Positions 48,291 through 57,633 are shown, numbered from the stretch's first letter. The stretch: DNA of 64,000 nucleotides from an uncultured Pelagibacteraceae bacterium (GCA_902568235.1 CACFPS010000001.1:124001-188000); one strand, 5' to 3'. Numbers and translations: made by a program. Notes: generated from the letters alone by a model not told the origin.

Positions 48291-49067
48291 TTAATTTATT
48301 TTAAAATCATCTCCAAAATAAGCATTTTTTGCGTTCTTATCTTCAATTATTTCATTAGGCGTTCCCGATACTATAATTTTACCATTAGACAAAACTACAG
48401 CTCTATCAACACAAGATAATAAAGATTTTGCATTATGATCACAAACAACTATTGTTATTTTTTCCATTGCTTGTAGGTTAATAATTATTTCTTGTATCAT
48501 TTGTATTGAAAGTATATCCAAAGCTGCCATGGGTTCGTCCAGTAAGAGTATATTGGGATCATTGACTAGAGCCATTCCAATAACCAATTTTCTTCTTTCT
48601 CCTCCAGAAATATGTTTTGCTTTGACGTTCAAAATTGAGTCTAAAGAAAATTGTGCAATAATTTTATCAATTTTTCTTTGCCTGTCTTTTTTTTCTTTAA
48701 TATGAATTTCCGCAACTGTTTGAAGGTTTTCAAGAACACTTAGTTCATAAAAAAAACCTCCATACTGTGGACACATAGATAATTTAAATTTTGTTGCTCT
48801 TTCATAAACGGGTAAATTTGTGCAATCAGTATCGTTTATTATTACTTTGCCGTAAGTTGGATCTTGTAGCCCATTAATTATTTGGAATATTGTTGATTTA
48901 CCAACACCATTCGGTCCCAAAAGTCCAAGAACTTCATGACGGTTTATTGCTAGGGATATATCATTCAAAATTACTCTTTTATTATAAACCATTGAAATTT
49001 TTTCGAGCTTAACAATAGAGTTTTGCTCTTTGAAAGACTTTATTCTAAATCTTTTTACAACGCCCAT
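48291..49067 (-). CDS. lptB: LPS-export ABC transporter ATPase LptB
   Basis: ATPase of the LptB2FG complex that drives lipopolysaccharide transport from the inner membrane. Walker A GLLGPNGVGKST (about 48-59), Q-loop SMCPQYGGFFYELSV, signature HISGGERRK, and Walker B NILLLDEPMAALD are all intact. The C-terminus with NAYFGDDF is LptB-like. Length is 258. lptC is 6 bases upstream. Confidence 0.93.
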   Translation of the reverse strand: MGVVKRFRIKSFKEQNSIVKLEKISMVYNKRVILNDISLAINRHEVLGLLGPNGVGKSTIFQIINGLQDPTYGKVIINDTDCTNLPVYERATKFKLSMCPQYGGFFYELSVLENLQTVAEIHIKEKKDRQRKIDKIIAQFSLDSILNVKAKHISGGERRKLVIGMALVNDPNILLLDEPMAALDILSIQMIQEIIINLQAMEKITIVVCDHNAKSLLSCVDRAVVLSNGKIIVSGTPNEIIEDKNAKNAYFGDDFKIN

Positions 49068-49073
49068 ATTTTA

Positions 49074-49862
49074 CTAATTTGTTAGAACTTGCACTTTACT
49101 TTTTTTTTCAGGTGTAATTTCTATATCCTTTGTTTTAATATTTAAATTAATTTTTCCAGCTCTCATAATTGAAGTTGGATCTGTGACTATAACATTTCCG
49201 TATGCAGTTGCAAAATTAGTTTTCATATTTAAATCAAAAAAATCACAATCAATTTGTTTTTCTTCGTAATTAATTATTACATTTTTGTAAAAATTTGAAT
49301 TTAAATTTGAAGAATTATAAATTGCAAAATCAGACACAATATAAATATTTGGTCGATTAGCAGAACTTACTATTCCTCTTACATCTGTCAAATCGAGCAA
49401 AGATCTATCTTCTTTATTTGTTTTTCCGGATTTTGCAAATATTTTATATTTATTGCCCTTCTTGTCTGTGCCCACATATTCAATTTCATTAAGTAAATTT
49501 TCCGAGTCTTGTTCTTTAATCTTTTTAGTTTTTTTATTTTCCTTTTTTTCTTGAAAATTATTTTCATTATTTTTTGTTGATAATTTTTCTAATTCAGTAT
49601 CATCACTCTGTTTCTCTACCAGATCATCGCTCTGTTTCTCTACCAGATTATCACTCTGTTTCTCTAACAGATTTTCACTCTGTTTCTCTACCAGATTTTC
49701 ACTCTGTTTCTCTACCAGATTTTCACTCTGTTTCTCTACCAGATTTTCACTCTGTTTCTGTATAAGATCTTTATTTTCTTTGAAATACAACAAATATACT
49801 GTTCCAATAATTGTAAATATTAGGCAAATTACTAAAATTTGTAAAAATGTTTTAAATGACAT
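49074..49862 (-). CDS. lptC: LptC-like LPS-transport protein with an octapeptide repeat stalk
   Basis: The 262-residue protein has an N-terminal membrane anchor (about 5-26), then a 56-residue stalk of seven eight-residue units (L(I/V/L)(Q/E)KQS(E/D)(N/D), about 31-86), then a charged Lys/Asn linker, and a C-terminal LptA/LptC-type beta-jellyroll region (about 128-262) with VGTDKKGNKYKIFAKSGK and IYNSSNLNSNFYKNVIINY. The anchor favours LptC over LptA. No separate lptA lies between it and lptB, where one often does. kdsD ends one base upstream of its ATG. Confidence 0.8.
   Translation of the reverse strand: MSFKTFLQILVICLIFTIIGTVYLLYFKENKDLIQKQSENLVEKQSENLVEKQSENLVEKQSENLLEKQSDNLVEKQSDDLVEKQSDDTELEKLSTKNNENNFQEKKENKKTKKIKEQDSENLLNEIEYVGTDKKGNKYKIFAKSGKTNKEDRSLLDLTDVRGIVSSANRPNIYIVSDFAIYNSSNLNSNFYKNVIINYEEKQIDCDFFDLNMKTNFATAYGNVIVTDPTSIMRAGKINLNIKTKDIEITPEKKSKVQVLTN
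49603..49770 (-). repeat. Tandem repeat of 24-bp units, 7 copies, inside lptC
   Basis: On the plus strand the unit is TCACTCTGTTTCTCTACC plus AGATTT, repeated at 49603, 49627, 49651, 49675, 49699, 49723 and 49747. Several copies are identical; the outer copies carry a few base changes. Because 24 is a multiple of 3, copy-number change keeps the frame and alters stalk length only. Confidence 0.95.
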
Positions 49863-50843
49863 TTAATTAATGTTTGCATTCAAAATTGTATGAATATGTA
49901 TAATTCCTAATGTAATTTTTCTTTTTTTACCTTTGTGAACACATAGACTTGTTATTTTTTTTGTATTCATGATTTCAAGAGCTTTTACTGCCAATGTGTC
50001 CTTTTCAATACTTATTGGATTTTTTTTCATTACCGATTTTATTTTTAAATTATGTAAATTGTCAAATTTTCTATTTAGTCTTTTTAAGTCTCCATCAACT
50101 AATACGCCTGTGGTTATTTTTTTATTATTTCTAACGATTAATACACCTAATTCTTTTTTAATTAATTGCTTTAAAGCATTTTTCATCTTAGTTTTTTCTT
50201 GAATAAAAGGAATTTTATTACCAGTTAACATTAGATCTCCAACTGTTCTTAATTTTATACCTAGCGAGCCAGAGGGATGGAAATTTTTAAATTCCAATTT
50301 TCCAAATTTTTTATATTTCATACATGCAATTGCCATAGCATCTCCAAGAGCCAAGGTGTTGGTTGTGCTTGAAGTTGGCACAAAATTTCCAGGACCAGCT
50401 TCTTTTACATTAGGTATAAGAATTTTCACATCTGAATTTTTATATAAAACAGATCTATTATTTGATGTTATTCCAACTAGTTTAATATTTCTATTCCTAG
50501 AACAATATTGAATTATATTTTTTAATTCATTAGATGAGCCACTTAAACTTATTAAAATCACTATATCATTTGAACTAATCTGACCTAAATCACCATGGCT
50601 TGCATTAGATGCATCTAGGAAGAAAGAAGGCGTTCCTGTAGAAGAAAATGTTGCTGACCATTTTTTACTTATTATTCCGCTTTTGCCTACACCAGATATT
50701 ATTATCTTGCCATTTTTGCAATTTAAAATTGTTTTAACAGCTTCATTAAATGAATTCCCTAATGATGACTTAAGTTTTTTTAAGGCATTGATTTCGTTCT
50801 GAATTACATCTTTAGCTATTAGTTTAAAATTATTTTTTTTCAT
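49863..50843 (-). CDS. kdsD: Arabinose-5-phosphate isomerase (KpsF/KdsD family)
   Basis: Makes arabinose 5-phosphate for Kdo synthesis. The SIS domain (about 30-170) has GVGKSGIISKKWSATFSSTGT and NASHGDLGQIS, and HPSGSLGIKLRTVGDLM leads into two CBS domains (about 205-326). Length is 326. With kdsB at 56061-56801 it supports a Kdo-containing LPS. It is between rnd and lptC on the minus strand with no spacing. Confidence 0.93.
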   Translation of the reverse strand: MKKNNFKLIAKDVIQNEINALKKLKSSLGNSFNEAVKTILNCKNGKIIISGVGKSGIISKKWSATFSSTGTPSFFLDASNASHGDLGQISSNDIVILISLSGSSNELKNIIQYCSRNRNIKLVGITSNNRSVLYKNSDVKILIPNVKEAGPGNFVPTSSTTNTLALGDAMAIACMKYKKFGKLEFKNFHPSGSLGIKLRTVGDLMLTGNKIPFIQEKTKMKNALKQLIKKELGVLIVRNNKKITTGVLVDGDLKRLNRKFDNLHNLKIKSVMKKNPISIEKDTLAVKALEIMNTKKITSLCVHKGKKRKITLGIIHIHTILNANIN

Positions 50844-51455
50844 TTAATGGGACCAAATATCTTCTCTGAAGTGAGCTAAATCTAAATCTACTCTAATCGG
50901 AAGAAAATTAATTACTTTCTTGTATAGATCTAATCTATTATCTCTAACTAAAATTTTATATAATCCTTCATAAATTTTATGAAGATATACAACATCCCTT
51001 GCGCAATATTGAAGTTGTTTATCTGTTAAATCTCCGCCGAAATCAGATGTTTGTAATTGTTTACTTACATCTATACCTATAAATTCTTTAATTAAGTCTT
51101 TTAATCCATGCTTATCGGTAAATGTACGTCCTATACGAGAACATAACTTTGTATCGTCTATATTGTTTAACTCAATGTTTAAATATTTTTTTATAAACAA
51201 AAGATCTGTTCTTGCATAATGAAAAATTTTATTAATTTTGTTATTTAACAATAATTTTTTTAAATTTGGAGCTTTGTAATTTTCTCTATTGAGTTGCACA
51301 ATATGAGCATCATTATTACCCGAAGATATTTGAACTAAACATAGTCTGTCTCTCTCTACATTTAAACCTGACATCTCACAGTCTATTGCAATTTTTTCAC
51401 CAAATGTTATTTGATCTGGTAAATCTTCTTTATGTAATTTAATATCTATTTGCAT
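50844..51455 (-). CDS. rnd: Ribonuclease D-like 3'-5' exonuclease (catalytic domain only)
   Basis: A 203-residue DEDDy exonuclease: AIDCEMSGLNVERD (D, E), FHYARTDLLFIKKYL (D) and YCARDVVYLHKIY (Y-x3-D). The HRDC domains of E. coli RNase D are absent, as in many alphaproteobacteria. It would trim tRNA 3' ends. It is the first gene of the long minus-strand run, divergent from the NDUFA9-like gene with about 15 bases between the preferred starts. Confidence 0.9.
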   Translation of the reverse strand: MQIDIKLHKEDLPDQITFGEKIAIDCEMSGLNVERDRLCLVQISSGNNDAHIVQLNRENYKAPNLKKLLLNNKINKIFHYARTDLLFIKKYLNIELNNIDDTKLCSRIGRTFTDKHGLKDLIKEFIGIDVSKQLQTSDFGGDLTDKQLQYCARDVVYLHKIYEGLYKILVRDNRLDLYKKVINFLPIRVDLDLAHFREDIWSH

Positions 51456-51470
51456 TTGAGAAATATATAT

Positions 51471-52433
51471 ATGAAACCAAAAGAAATTCTAGTTTTCGGT
51501 GCTTCAGGACAGATAGGCAGGCATTTAATTAGAAAGCTTACCAAAAATAACTATAAAGTTATTGCCGTTACAAGAAATATTCATCAAAAAGGATACATTT
51601 TGAAAACTCAAGCTAATCCAGGCTATTTAGAAATGGTAGAACTTAAATCATTAAATTACGATAATATTAATCATCTACTTCAAAATTGTGAAAAAGTAAT
51701 CAATCTAGTTGGTATACTGTTTGAAAAAAAGAATGATGAATTTAATAAAATTCATACAATTTTCCCTTACATGCTTTCTGAAATTTCAAGGAATAATAAA
51801 ATTAAACAATTTGTTCACATCTCATCACTTGGTATAGATGATTCAAAAGATAGCAAATATGCTGTCAGCAAATTTGAAGGTGAAAAAAAAGTCAGGGACA
51901 ATTTTGAAAAAGCTGTAATATTAAAGCCATCAATTGTATATTCAGTAGACGACAATTTTACAACCAGATTTATGACTTTATTAAATCGAACACCAATTGT
52001 ACCATTGTACTATGGAGGTAGAACTAAATTTGCGCCAATCCATGTATCTGATTTTTCAAATATAATATTTAATATAATAGATCAAAATATTCAAAATTTA
52101 ACTCTTGAATGCATAGGACCAGAAATTTTATCTTTTAAAGATATAATTAACCAAATATTAAATTCTATTAATAAAAAAAGATTGCTAATACCATTTTCAT
52201 TATCATTAGCAAAATTATCAGCTACTATACTGCAAATGTTTCCAAATCCATTATTAACCAAGGATCAATTAAAATTATTAAAATATAACAATATTCCATC
52301 AGGAAAATTTCAAACTAATATTGATCTAGGTTTTGAAGCAAATAAAAAATTCAAAAATGAAATTGATAAATACAGTTTTAATTGGAGAACTGGTGGACAA
52401 TTTTCAAAAAACATAAATTCCACTACATCATAA
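51471..52433 (+). CDS. Complex I NDUFA9-subunit-like NAD(P)-binding protein
   Basis: I prefer the ATG at 51471 (MKPKEILVFGASGQIG) because the Rossmann GxxGxxG loop then starts within 15 residues, as usual, and an earlier ATG at 51450 overlaps rnd. The 320-residue protein shows atypical-SDR features: VNLVGILFE, VHISSLGIDDSKDSKYAVSKFEGEK (Y-x3-K) and ILKPSIVYS. Alphaproteobacterial homologues are named after mitochondrial NDUFA9. It is monocistronic. Function beyond complex I or quinone association is not shown. Confidence 0.85.
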   Translation: MKPKEILVFGASGQIGRHLIRKLTKNNYKVIAVTRNIHQKGYILKTQANPGYLEMVELKSLNYDNINHLLQNCEKVINLVGILFEKKNDEFNKIHTIFPYMLSEISRNNKIKQFVHISSLGIDDSKDSKYAVSKFEGEKKVRDNFEKAVILKPSIVYSVDDNFTTRFMTLLNRTPIVPLYYGGRTKFAPIHVSDFSNIIFNIIDQNIQNLTLECIGPEILSFKDIINQILNSINKKRLLIPFSLSLAKLSATILQMFPNPLLTKDQLKLLKYNNIPSGKFQTNIDLGFEANKKFKNEIDKYSFNWRTGGQFSKNINSTTS

Positions 52434-52673
52434 TGTTAACTTATTCAGTTATATTGTAGCTTTAATAATTTTTTAACAGTTATCTTAATATCATCAAAAC
52501 CAATTAACAAAGGTTTTCAAGCTAGACAGAAAATAAAATTGTAGTTTCTAATTCAGATGAAAACGAAAAAATAGAGATGACATTTTGATAAAAGAATTAA
52601 ATAAGATAGATAAATATTTAATAACAGATTATTATAGCAATAGAGGTTTTAAGGGCAAAAGAAAAAATTTAAA
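52434..52673. other. A/T-rich gap with possible degenerate short ORFs
   Basis: No convincing gene is seen. A plus-strand stretch around 52530-52590 reads open and ends at a stop, overlapping a TTG-started 30-codon frame (about 52584-52676, MIKELNKIDKYLITDYYS). Neither has a clear ribosome-binding site. It could be remnants of a lost gene or plain intergenic DNA between two convergent genes. Confidence 0.3.
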
Positions 52674-53168
52674 TTAAGCGGACTTAATCTTTTTTTCTAT
52701 AAATTGTGGAACATCATCCTCTTTATCCACAACATCTTCTTTTTTGCCTTTTGGTTGAAAAACAATCATTAAATGAAGTGGACAATATGAAAATTTTTCT
52801 ACATTTTGTCTTCCACAAAATGAAGATTCTTTTTCGTCAGGATGGCCCTCCATGTATTTGCAAGTTTTTTCAGTTAATTCTTCTAATTTTAAGTTTTTTG
52901 CAGGCTCAAAATTTTTATCTAACAAAAGTGATTTAAATCTATTTTTTCTTCCCCTTGTCTGATTGTTAATTTCATTTTTTCTAAAAGAAGATTGATTATT
53001 TAAAGTTCTTGATCTTGTTTTTATTTTAGCTGATAAATTTAATCTATGAGCTTTTCCAATAACTGCATTTCTAGAAATTCCACCAATTATACCTGCAATT
53101 TGGCTGGCTGTTTGACCTTTTCCCCAAAGCTCTTTTAATTTGTTTACTTTTTCTTCTGTCCAGCTCAT
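52674..53168 (-). CDS. gcrA: GcrA cell-cycle regulator
   Basis: The 164-residue protein starts MSWTEEKVNKLKELWGKGQT and contains ASQIAGIIGGISRNAVIGKAHRLNL, the helix-turn-helix of GcrA. The C-terminal sigma-70-interacting part has KTCKYMEGHPDEKE and FCGRQNVEKFSYCPLHL with cysteines. GcrA activates genes at CcrM-methylated GANTC promoters in alphaproteobacteria. It is divergent from argD across 174 bases. Confidence 0.95.
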   Translation of the reverse strand: MSWTEEKVNKLKELWGKGQTASQIAGIIGGISRNAVIGKAHRLNLSAKIKTRSRTLNNQSSFRKNEINNQTRGRKNRFKSLLLDKNFEPAKNLKLEELTEKTCKYMEGHPDEKESSFCGRQNVEKFSYCPLHLMIVFQPKGKKEDVVDKEDDVPQFIEKKIKSA

Positions 53169-53342
53169 AATACTATATTTTGTATATAAATTATTTTATA
53201 TAACATCATCTTGAAGCATAAACATAATAAAAAACAAGTTTTTTTTTAATGTTTTTAACAAAAAACAACAATTTTGAGTATTAACTGTAGGTTGAATTAA
53301 AGATATATAACCCATTGTATAAATCAAAATGTATAAAATCTT

Positions 53343-54509
53343 ATGAGCTCTTTAGCAAAAAATTATAATAGAAGAAATTTATCATTTTTGAAAGGCAAGG
53401 GAAGTTTTCTCTATGCTTCAAATGGAAAAAAGTATTTAGATTTTGTACAAGGAATCGCAGTTAATTCATTAGGACATGCAAATCCATACTTAGTTAAAGC
53501 AATAAACAAACAATCAAAAAAACTTTGGCATGTATCTAATTCATTTAGGATACCTGAAGGCGAAAGATTAGCAAAAAGATTAACCCAAAAAACATTTGCT
53601 GAATCAGTAATTTTTCAAAATAGTGGTGCAGAAGCTACAGAAGCCGCTATTAAAGTTGCTAAAAGATATTTTTATTCTATAGGCAAATCAAGAAAGAATA
53701 GAATCCTTTGCATAAAAAATTCTTTTCATGGAAGAACTATTGCAACAATTAATGCAAGCGGTTCAAAAAAGATGATGGAGGGTTTTGGACCTAAGATAAA
53801 AGGATTTGATCATTTTGAATTTGGAAATCATAAAAAACTTAAAAAAATGATTACTAAAAAAACAGCAGCAGTTATGGTTGAGCCAATAATGGGCGAAGGA
53901 GGCATAAAGGTAATTCCCGATTGGTGTTTAAGAGAGCTAAGAAAAATTTGCAATAAAACAAAAACGCTATTAATTTTAGATGAAGTTCAATGTGGTATAG
54001 GAAGATCTGGCAAATTTTTTGCTTTTGAACATGCAAAAGTTAAGCCTGATATTGTGCCTATAGCTAAAGGCATTGGCGGAGGTTTTCCCATAGGCGCAGT
54101 TTTAATGACAAAAAAAGTTGCCTCTGGAATGACTCCTGGAACTCATGGTTCAACTTTTGGAGGAAATCCATTAGCTATGTCAGTCGGAAATGCAGTTTTA
54201 GATCAAATATTTAAAAAGGAATTTCTCAAAAATGTAAAAAAATTATCAAGATATTTTCATTCTGAATTGAATAAAATCAAAGAAGAATTTCCAAAAATTA
54301 TTAAAGAAGTTAGAGGTATTGGTTTTTTAATAGGCTTACAATTGTTTAATAATCAATCAAAGTTTATTCAAAAGTTGATGGATAATAATTTACTAACAAT
54401 TAGAGCGGCAGAAAATGTTATAAGAATATTGCCACCACTAAATGTAAAAAAAAAAGAAATAGATTTGGCTCTTAAAATTATAAAAAAAGTTTGCTTAACT
54501 TATAAATAA
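53343..54509 (+). CDS. argD: Acetylornithine/succinyldiaminopimelate aminotransferase
   Basis: PLP aminotransferase in arginine synthesis that may also serve the DAP pathway. The 388-residue chain has FQNSGAEATEAAIKVAKRY, LILDEVQCGIGRSGKFFAFE and the PLP lysine in IAKGIGGGFPIGA. HGSTFGGNPLAMSV is family-typical. argF starts 2 bases after its stop. A promoter should lie in 53169-53342. Confidence 0.95.
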   Translation: MSSLAKNYNRRNLSFLKGKGSFLYASNGKKYLDFVQGIAVNSLGHANPYLVKAINKQSKKLWHVSNSFRIPEGERLAKRLTQKTFAESVIFQNSGAEATEAAIKVAKRYFYSIGKSRKNRILCIKNSFHGRTIATINASGSKKMMEGFGPKIKGFDHFEFGNHKKLKKMITKKTAAVMVEPIMGEGGIKVIPDWCLRELRKICNKTKTLLILDEVQCGIGRSGKFFAFEHAKVKPDIVPIAKGIGGGFPIGAVLMTKKVASGMTPGTHGSTFGGNPLAMSVGNAVLDQIFKKEFLKNVKKLSRYFHSELNKIKEEFPKIIKEVRGIGFLIGLQLFNNQSKFIQKLMDNNLLTIRAAENVIRILPPLNVKKKEIDLALKIIKKVCLTYK

Positions 54510-54511
54510 AG

Positions 54512-55441
54512 ATGAAAAATTTTATTAACCTAAAAGATGTACCAACATCGGATCTTAGAAAAATTATAGAAGATGCAAAAAAAAGAAAAATAAAAAGAAA
54601 AAAATTTAATACAATTGATATAGATAAAGATAATCCTTTAAAGGGAAAATTACTTATTCAAATGTTTGAAAAGGCTAGCTCAAGAACGAGATTAAGTTTT
54701 TACCTTGCGATAAAACAATTAGGAGCAGGAACTATAACTATCAAACCAAAAGAAATGCATTTGGGAAAAGGTGGCGAAAGTTTATCTGACACTGCAAAGA
54801 TTTTATCAACTTATGGAGATGCATTCATGTTAAGAACTGATAGTGACAAAAAAATGGAAGAGTTTAGTAAATATCTAAAAATTCCAATTATTAATGGATT
54901 GAGCCCTTCATCACATCCTACACAAGTTTTATCAGATATTTTTACAGTTGAAGAGATTAAGAAAAAACCAATTTCAAAATTAAATATTTGTTGGATTGGC
55001 GACTGTAATAATGTTCTTAATAGTTTAATTGCTGCATCAGTTAAGTTTTCTTTTAAATTAAATATTGGTTGCCCTAAAAACTATGAACCAAAAAAATTTG
55101 TAATGGATTGGGTAAAAAAAAATAAAAAAAAAATAAATATTTTTAATGAAGCAAAAAAAGCTGCAAAGGATGCTGATGTTATTTTTTCAGATAAAGTTAT
55201 TTCTTTAAATGATAAAGTTAATAAATTTAAAAAGATGAAAGATTTTAAGAAGTTTAAAATTGATACAAAATTAATGAGTTTTGCAAAAAAAGATGTCATT
55301 TTTTTACACTGTCTACCAAGAGGCTCCGAAGTTATAGATGAAGTATTTTTTGGAAAAAATTCTAAAGTTTGGTTGCAAGCACTCAATAGAGTTCACATTC
55401 AAAAAAGTATTTTGTTATATTGTTTTGATAAACTACGGTAG
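54512..55441 (+). CDS. argF: Ornithine carbamoyltransferase
   Basis: Makes citrulline from ornithine and carbamoyl phosphate. The 309-residue chain contains EKASSRTRLSFYLAIKQLG (S-x-R-T-R), LSPSSHPTQVLSDI (HPxQ), and HCLPRGSEV with the catalytic Cys. It follows argD by 2 bases and overlaps the convergent cytochrome gene by 9 bases. Confidence 0.95.
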   Translation: MKNFINLKDVPTSDLRKIIEDAKKRKIKRKKFNTIDIDKDNPLKGKLLIQMFEKASSRTRLSFYLAIKQLGAGTITIKPKEMHLGKGGESLSDTAKILSTYGDAFMLRTDSDKKMEEFSKYLKIPIINGLSPSSHPTQVLSDIFTVEEIKKKPISKLNICWIGDCNNVLNSLIAASVKFSFKLNIGCPKNYEPKKFVMDWVKKNKKKINIFNEAKKAAKDADVIFSDKVISLNDKVNKFKKMKDFKKFKIDTKLMSFAKKDVIFLHCLPRGSEVIDEVFFGKNSKVWLQALNRVHIQKSILLYCFDKLR

Positions 55442-55963
55442 AGGGAGTGGGTTATCTGAATTTTGATTCATAAAAAGAATTACTGAAGCCCTATCTTTCT
55501 CTTTTTTTAATCCAGCAAAAGCCATTTTTGTTCCTTTAATATGAACTTGTGGTTTTATCAAAAAACCATTCATTTCACCAAACGTCCATGATTTTCCGTA
55601 AGCCATTAAGGCTTTAGAATATTTATAATCACTTAAAGCGGCAACATTTCTACCAAGAACATTATATAGAGCGGGGCCTATTTTATTTTTTCCATCTTTT
55701 TTTACAGAATGACAAGCACTACACTTTTTAAAAACACTTTTTCCATGATCAACATTGCCCATTGCTAACAAAGCTGAAATGTCAACTGTCTGAACAGAAT
55801 CTGCAGCTTGAGAGGTAGTTTCAGTTGAGGCTTCTACTTTGTAAGCGCTAATATTTGGTTTATCAACATGGAAAATTAGATCAGAAAATTTTCCTATTCC
55901 AAAAATTACAAGAAAAACTACTAAGACAGCAGCAATAATTTTATTTACCTCAAATGAGTCCAT
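55433..55963 (-). CDS. Membrane-anchored class I cytochrome c (CycM/c552-like)
   Basis: The 176-residue protein has an N-terminal anchor (about 8-27), a Ser/Thr/Ala-rich linker (about 40-60), and a cytochrome domain with heme motif CSACH (near 82-86), an N-terminal KxxIGPALYNVLGR and the axial Met in IKGTKMAFAG. It would shuttle electrons between bc1 and a terminal oxidase. It resembles CycM of other alphaproteobacteria. Monocistronic, divergent from kdsB. Confidence 0.9.
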   Translation of the reverse strand: MDSFEVNKIIAAVLVVFLVIFGIGKFSDLIFHVDKPNISAYKVEASTETTSQAADSVQTVDISALLAMGNVDHGKSVFKKCSACHSVKKDGKNKIGPALYNVLGRNVAALSDYKYSKALMAYGKSWTFGEMNGFLIKPQVHIKGTKMAFAGLKKEKDRASVILFMNQNSDNPLPLP

Positions 55964-56060
55964 GATTTTTACTTAATAAGGACGTATAACATGATAAACA
56001 AAAAAAATACTAAATTTTACTTTAATTATTGCGTCTGAAAGACGCATTATAATTAGATTT

Positions 56061-56801
56061 ATGAGAAAAAGTATAGTTTTAATACCTTCCAGGATGGCAG
56101 CTACAAGATTGCCAAACAAGCCCCTACTTAAAATAAATAACAAATCTTTAATTATGCATGTTTATCAAAAAGCAAAACTAAGTAATGTCGGGGATGTTTA
56201 TGTTGCAACTGGCGATGATGAAATTTTTAATGAAGTGATAAAAAATGGTGGAAAATGTCTTAAAACTGAAAAGTCACATCAAACAGGAACAGACAGAATT
56301 TTTGATGCCTTCAAAAAACTTGATATAAAAAATATTAATTATGTAATCAATCTTCAAGGCGATGAGCCTCTCATTGATATTAAAGATATTCAAAATCTTA
56401 ATATTAAAGCAATTAAAAATAACTCAGATATGGCTACGCTTGCCTGCAAAATTGATGATAATAAAATTTTTGAAAATAAAAATATTGTAAAAGTAGTTAC
56501 AAATAAAGAGATTGATAATAATACTATTTCAAGTGCAATTGAATTCTCAAGAAATATTAAAAAGTACGATAAAAACAATATTTATCATCATATTGGTATA
56601 TATATTTATAAGCCCTCAATATTAAAAAAATTTGTTCAATTACAACAAACCAAAGATGAAAAAAAAGAGAAACTAGAACAACTTAGAGCATTACAAAACA
56701 ATATTAAAATTGATGTTGTTTTTGCTAACTCCAAACCAATTGGTGTAGATACTAAAAAGGATTATATAGAAATTAAAAAATTAATGGAATATAAGAACTG
56801 A
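56061..56801 (+). CDS. kdsB: 3-deoxy-manno-octulosonate cytidylyltransferase
   Basis: Activates Kdo as CMP-Kdo for LPS. The 246-residue chain begins MRKSIVLIPSRMAATRLPNKPL and has VYVATGDDEIF, NLQGDEPLIDIKDI and HIGIYIYKP. kdsD at 49863-50843 makes its precursor branch. pheA starts 4 bases after its stop, the kdsB-pheA order common in alphaproteobacteria. Confidence 0.95.
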   Translation: MRKSIVLIPSRMAATRLPNKPLLKINNKSLIMHVYQKAKLSNVGDVYVATGDDEIFNEVIKNGGKCLKTEKSHQTGTDRIFDAFKKLDIKNINYVINLQGDEPLIDIKDIQNLNIKAIKNNSDMATLACKIDDNKIFENKNIVKVVTNKEIDNNTISSAIEFSRNIKKYDKNNIYHHIGIYIYKPSILKKFVQLQQTKDEKKEKLEQLRALQNNIKIDVVFANSKPIGVDTKKDYIEIKKLMEYKN

Positions 56802-56805
56802 AATT

Positions 56806-57633
56806 ATGAAAATTCTTTATCAAGGTGTAGCAGGAAGTTATAGTGAGAGTTGTGCTAAAAAAATGTATCCTGATTGTGAAACAATATCTTGCAAAACATT
56901 TGATGAATGTTTTGAAAAAGCGAGTAAGGATAATTCGTTAAGAGCTATTATTCCTGAATCAAACAAGACTACAGGCAATATAGGAGTAGAATATTTATTA
57001 TTTAAATATAGATTAAATATTTATGCAGAACATTTCTTTCCTATTAATCATAATTTATTAGGTATAAAGGGTTCTAAAATTTCTGATGTTAAAAATGTTT
57101 ACTCTCATGGACAAGCTTTGAGTCAATCTTCTGAATTTATAAAAAAATATCAATTAAACGAAAATGTTAGAGCAGATACGGCCGGTTCTGCTAAATATAT
57201 TTCGGAGACAAAAGATAAAACAAAAGCCGCAATTGCATCGAAACTCAGTGCTAGCATTTATGGATTAGATATCTTGCGCGAAAATATTCAAGATGATAAA
57301 AATAATGTAACGAGATTTTTAGTTATGGGTAAAGAAATATCTCAACCAAAATATAAAGATGGAAATTATATCACTTCATTTTTGTTTAAACTAAAGAGCA
57401 AACCTGCGGCTCTTTATTCTTCCCTATCAGGTTTTGCGATTAATGGAGTTAATATGACAAAACTACAAAGTTTTCCTGAAAAAAATTCATTTTCTTCTTT
57501 TTTTTTTCTTTGTGATATTGAGGGTCATATCGAGGATCAAAAAATCAAAAATTCTTTAGAAGAATTAGGTTTGCATTGTCAAGATATGCACGTACTAGGT
57601 GTTTTTAATTCCGATAAATTCAGAGAAAATTAA
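56806..57633 (+). CDS. pheA: Prephenate dehydratase
   Basis: Converts prephenate to phenylpyruvate for phenylalanine. The 275-residue chain lacks a chorismate-mutase domain. It has ILYQGVAGSYSESCAKKMYP, IPESNKTTGN and the TRF motif in NNVTRFLVMG. An ACT domain (about 190-270, KPAALYSSLSGFAINGVNMTK) is present, without the ESRP form of its ligand motif. The SRP RNA gene starts 48 bases after its stop. Confidence 0.93.
   Translation: MKILYQGVAGSYSESCAKKMYPDCETISCKTFDECFEKASKDNSLRAIIPESNKTTGNIGVEYLLFKYRLNIYAEHFFPINHNLLGIKGSKISDVKNVYSHGQALSQSSEFIKKYQLNENVRADTAGSAKYISETKDKTKAAIASKLSASIYGLDILRENIQDDKNNVTRFLVMGKEISQPKYKDGNYITSFLFKLKSKPAALYSSLSGFAINGVNMTKLQSFPEKNSFSSFFFLCDIEGHIEDQKIKNSLEELGLHCQDMHVLGVFNSDKFREN

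Noticed and set aside
49574-49765. Plus-strand frame of repeated HSVSLPDF units
   Set aside because: It is the antisense of the lptC 24-bp repeat, not a separate gene.
49603-49770. CRISPR-like array
   Set aside because: Units are contiguous with no spacers and code in frame within lptC; no cas genes are present.
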